Source: Granulicella paludicola | GTDB taxonomy: Bacteria > Acidobacteriota > Terriglobia > Terriglobales > Acidobacteriaceae | Direction of reading: 5' to 3' | DNA length: 64,000 bases | NCBI RefSeq assembly: GCF_025685545.1 | Contig: NZ_JAGSYC010000023.1 | Coordinates: 62,001 to 126,000 of the forward strand | Part shown: piece by piece, positions 61,702 to 64,000 of the stretch | How positions within the stretch are numbered: position 1 is the first letter of the stretch | How the letters are laid out: the number at the start of each line of letters is the position of its first letter | Notes under the pieces: model-generated | Databases searched by the model: none | What the model saw: the letters and a program-made list of their open reading frames with translations, nothing else | What the model was told of the DNA's origin: nothing | Made by a program: the position numbers and the translations under genes

Positions 61702-64000
61702 TTAGAACTCGACACGGACGGAGACCTGTCCGGTGCGAGCTCCACCGAAGTCCGAGCCTCGCGCTGAAGTAATGACCCCGAAGTTGGGGTTTGAGATATC
61801 CAGCTGCGGATCGGCGAGGTTGGTGTGGTTTAGAACGTTGGTAAAGGTGCCCTCGGCCCGCAGCTTGACGCCCGCAGTAATCGCAAAGCTCTTGCTCAGG
61901 CCCGCCGAGAGGTTGACAGTGCCGGGACCGACGATGTCGCCCACCTGGGCGTTGCCGAAGCGACCGATAGGGGCCGGTGCGGTGTCGGACTTGCCATCGG
62001 CAAACTTCTGCGTGGTGCCAGGCGCTGCACCCGTGATGCAGGGGTTGCCGGGCTCCCAGTTCGGATCGCCTGGGCAGACGAAGGAAGCTTTGTTGATCCA
62101 GTTCGCGCGGCCCTGATTAGCAGGTTTGGCCGCCCCTACCCGGTCCACATGCTGAGCTCGGCCTGGGTAGGTTCCGCCCTGGAAGTTCGAGCTCAAGCCT
62201 GAGCCGGTACCGGAGGGATCGCCTTGTCCACCGCTGAAGTAGGGCGTGAGGAACGGGCCCGTCTGCAGCAGGAAGATGCTACTGACCTGCCAGCCGCCGA
62301 GCAGCGCGTCTTCAAAGCGGTTGATATTGTTGCCGAAATCCCGGCCCCGACCATATGGAAGTTGATAGACCACCGTTGTGTTCCAACGATGACGGCGTGT
62401 GCCATAAACCTGTCCGAAGTCGATGGCTCGATTGGACGCCCAGGAGGCGCGAGCGCCGCCGGTCTCGCCGGAGAAACTACCGCTGTTCGGGCCCTGGTTA
62501 TCGGCGAGATTCTTGGCCAGGGTGTAAGTGGAATCGAAGGTGAGACCGCGTGAGGCGTGATGACTCACATTGATCTGCACGGACTGATAGTTGGCATTTG
62601 CACCAGTAGAGCGAGAGTTGACGATACCCCAGTTCGGGAAGGGGCGAGCGCTCAGCGGCTGGTTGTAGGCCGAGGTCGTCTTCGACTCACTGGTGAGGTC
62701 GTTGTAGTTCGGAGCCCACTCCAGATCGTTCGACTCCATCCCGATGTACGAGATCCGAGTGCCGTAGCCGCCGGCAAACTCGTGGTCAATGGAGAGCGTG
62801 GCCTGCTCCGAGTAAGGGTCCTTCCAGTGGATGTCGTTGGCTGTGCCGAAGTAGGCTGTGCCGAGTGTTGCGGTGTTGGAGCTGGTACCCGAACCGGCAA
62901 AGATCTGTGGCCAGCTGTAGGCAGGACCCTTTGCTGTCTCGCTGTTTGCATAGATCGTTGTACCGGACTGGAGAGTGCCTGTCAGCGAGTAGAAGCTGCC
63001 ACCAAGGCTAGAGATGCTGTACATGGCGAAGCCGCCACGAATGGCTGTGCGCGCATCGTTGAACGGACGGTAAGCGAAACCGAATCGCGGCATGAAGCGC
63101 TTTGTCTCGGTTGTGCGCAGGCTGGAGGAGAGACCGGCCTGCGTATTATCGAGCACCGGCGTGCAAGGCGCGCCATTCGCCGAAGCGCCCGTGGTCGTGC
63201 CGATCGCGCAGGCGTTGAACGAGGCAAGATAGCCCGCGTTCAGGTTCTGCTCGCCGCCATCGGGGTAGATCACTTGGGCGGAAAGGGGCACCGCGGGATT
63301 GAAGTTGCCGATGTTGCGGCCGCTATCGTGGTAGCCGGGCTGCAAATCGTAGCGAAGTCCGAAGGTGAGTGTGAGGCGCTGTGAGGCCTTCCACTGATCC
63401 TGGGCATAGAAGGAATAGTGCATATCCACGCCGTCGTTGTCTGACGTGACGACGTCGTACGCGGTGGCCTGTGGAACACCGGCGAGAAAGTCGCCGAACT
63501 CCTGGCCGGTGAAGGTCTGTGCCTGTGCATAGTTGAAGGTGCCATAGTTGTCAGCGCCGTAGAAGCCGAGCGGCGTGAGCGCCTCAAGATGGCGGACATC
63601 GGCACCGAACTTCATGGTGTGGGCACCCTTCGCCCAGGTGAGAGAGTCGGCGTATTGAAAGAGGCGAGACTTCGTCGTCGAAGCAAGCCGGTCGGCATTC
63701 AAGCTGCTGAGTGTCTTGAAGTCGAGTTCGGAGATGCCGTTGAAGAACAGGTTCTGCAATCCTTGAAGACCTGTGCTGGCGGCAAAGGAAGAACCGTTGA
63801 AGCCGTTGGAGGTGCCGGTTGTGTCCAGCGTGAAGCCGAAGCGAAACTCGTTCACCAGATTCTGCGTGAAAGAGTAGTTCGCCGCCGCGACGAAGACGCG
63901 ATCCTGGCCAATGGACGAACCGGAGGGAACATTAAGCGGCTCGGGATTAATCTGATTGATGTTCTTCCAGGTATAGCGGGCGAAGACGAGCGCCTTCTGG
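61702..64000 (-). CDS. Oar-like TonB-dependent receptor, C-terminal part, cut by window edge
   Basis: The frame is open from the window edge to the stop at 61702, about 765 residues; the signal, regulatory domain and plug lie outside. The barrel carries family blocks such as YDLQPGYHDSGRNIGNFNPA, FMPRFGFAYRPFNDARTAIR, YQLPYGRGRDFG and the closing GGARTGQVSVRVEF. It is related to the frameshifted receptor at 56429 but clearly different in sequence. Such receptors take up large substrates, often glycans, with TonB energy. The substrate is unknown. Confidence 0.9.
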   Translation of the reverse strand, partial: QKALVFARYTWKNINQINPEPLNVPSGSSIGQDRVFVAAANYSFTQNLVNEFRFGFTLDTTGTSNGFNGSSFAASTGLQGLQNLFFNGISELDFKTLSSLNADRLASTTKSRLFQYADSLTWAKGAHTMKFGADVRHLEALTPLGFYGADNYGTFNYAQAQTFTGQEFGDFLAGVPQATAYDVVTSDNDGVDMHYSFYAQDQWKASQRLTLTFGLRYDLQPGYHDSGRNIGNFNPAVPLSAQVIYPDGGEQNLNAGYLASFNACAIGTTTGASANGAPCTPVLDNTQAGLSSSLRTTETKRFMPRFGFAYRPFNDARTAIRGGFAMYSISSLGGSFYSLTGTLQSGTTIYANSETAKGPAYSWPQIFAGSGTSSNTATLGTAYFGTANDIHWKDPYSEQATLSIDHEFAGGYGTRISYIGMESNDLEWAPNYNDLTSESKTTSAYNQPLSARPFPNWGIVNSRSTGANANYQSVQINVSHHASRGLTFDSTYTLAKNLADNQGPNSGSFSGETGGARASWASNRAIDFGQVYGTRRHRWNTTVVYQLPYGRGRDFGNNINRFEDALLGGWQVSSIFLLQTGPFLTPYFSGGQGDPSGTGSGLSSNFQGGTYPGRAQHVDRVGAAKPANQGRANWINKASFVCPGDPNWEPGNPCITGAAPGTTQKFADGKSDTAPAPIGRFGNAQVGDIVGPGTVNLSAGLSKSFAITAGVKLRAEGTFTNVLNHTNLADPQLDISNPNFGVITSARGSDFGGARTGQVSVRVEF

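Overview
The window looks like chromosome of a member of the Acidobacteriota, class Terriglobia (Granulicella / Terriglobus / Edaphobacter type). This is inferred from gene content, not from a marker gene. The evidence is a TIGR03435 family protein, two VWFA-related acidobacterial proteins, two large Oar-like TonB-dependent receptors with carboxypeptidase-regulatory N-termini, DUF2339, DUF2911 and DUF1080 proteins, and a GC-rich sequence with many short ATGA-coupled operons. I see no phage, insertion sequence or CRISPR array. Most of the window is housekeeping DNA with small accessory insertions.

Layout. 1-5.7 kb (minus): envelope-biogenesis operon, an Omp85/BamA-TamA protein, a SurA-like chaperone without a PPIase domain, and a TamB/AsmA-like protein cut by the window edge. 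5.9-9.1 kb: a ThiF/MoeB-type E1 enzyme, a probable 6S RNA, a sigma factor with a coupled small protein, and a two-gene membrane cassette bracketed by near-identical terminators. 9.1-16.5 kb: a hypothetical protein, TIGR03435, aroK, an AI-2E family permease, an ECF sigma / anti-sigma / Spy-CpxP-like operon and a secreted SGNH hydrolase. 16.7-20 kb (minus): ndk and sucC-sucD, with a GIY-YIG gene wedged between sucC and sucD. 20.2-24.7 kb: trpD, two VOC proteins, a MarR regulator, a DUF1080 protein and hisA. 24.7-33.4 kb: a Coa1-like protein, two divergent VWA proteins, a DMT permease, PPK2, TatA, an outer-membrane protein, glgC and small hypothetical genes.

33.5-42.1 kb is the glycine cleavage system (gcvT, gcvH, gcvPA, gcvPB). 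It is split by an opposite-strand operon resembling Bacillus mhqO-mhqD-mhqR (ring-cleaving dioxygenase, hydrolase, MarR repressor), and a small unknown gene sits between gcvPA and gcvPB. 42-50.4 kb: DUF2911, tRNA-Arg(CCG), a polysaccharide deacetylase, a Bcp peroxiredoxin, a small Cys-rich protein coupled to an XRE regulator broken by an amber codon, a PA2169-type four-helix protein, an alpha-glucan phosphorylase, a secreted adenosine-deaminase-like enzyme and tRNA-Phe(GAA). 50.6-54.6 kb: an M48 protease and a giant polytopic DUF2339 protein.

55-64 kb: an exported phosphodiesterase and an Oar-like TonB-dependent receptor frameshifted at a homopolymer. Divergent from these is a transmembrane DNA-binding-type regulator, with a perfect 14-bp palindrome just upstream of it. 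A second, truncated TonB-dependent receptor follows. The regulator / receptor / phosphodiesterase group is the best candidate here for a little-described system, possibly a one-component transmembrane switch for outer-membrane nutrient uptake. That reading is inference from gene layout.
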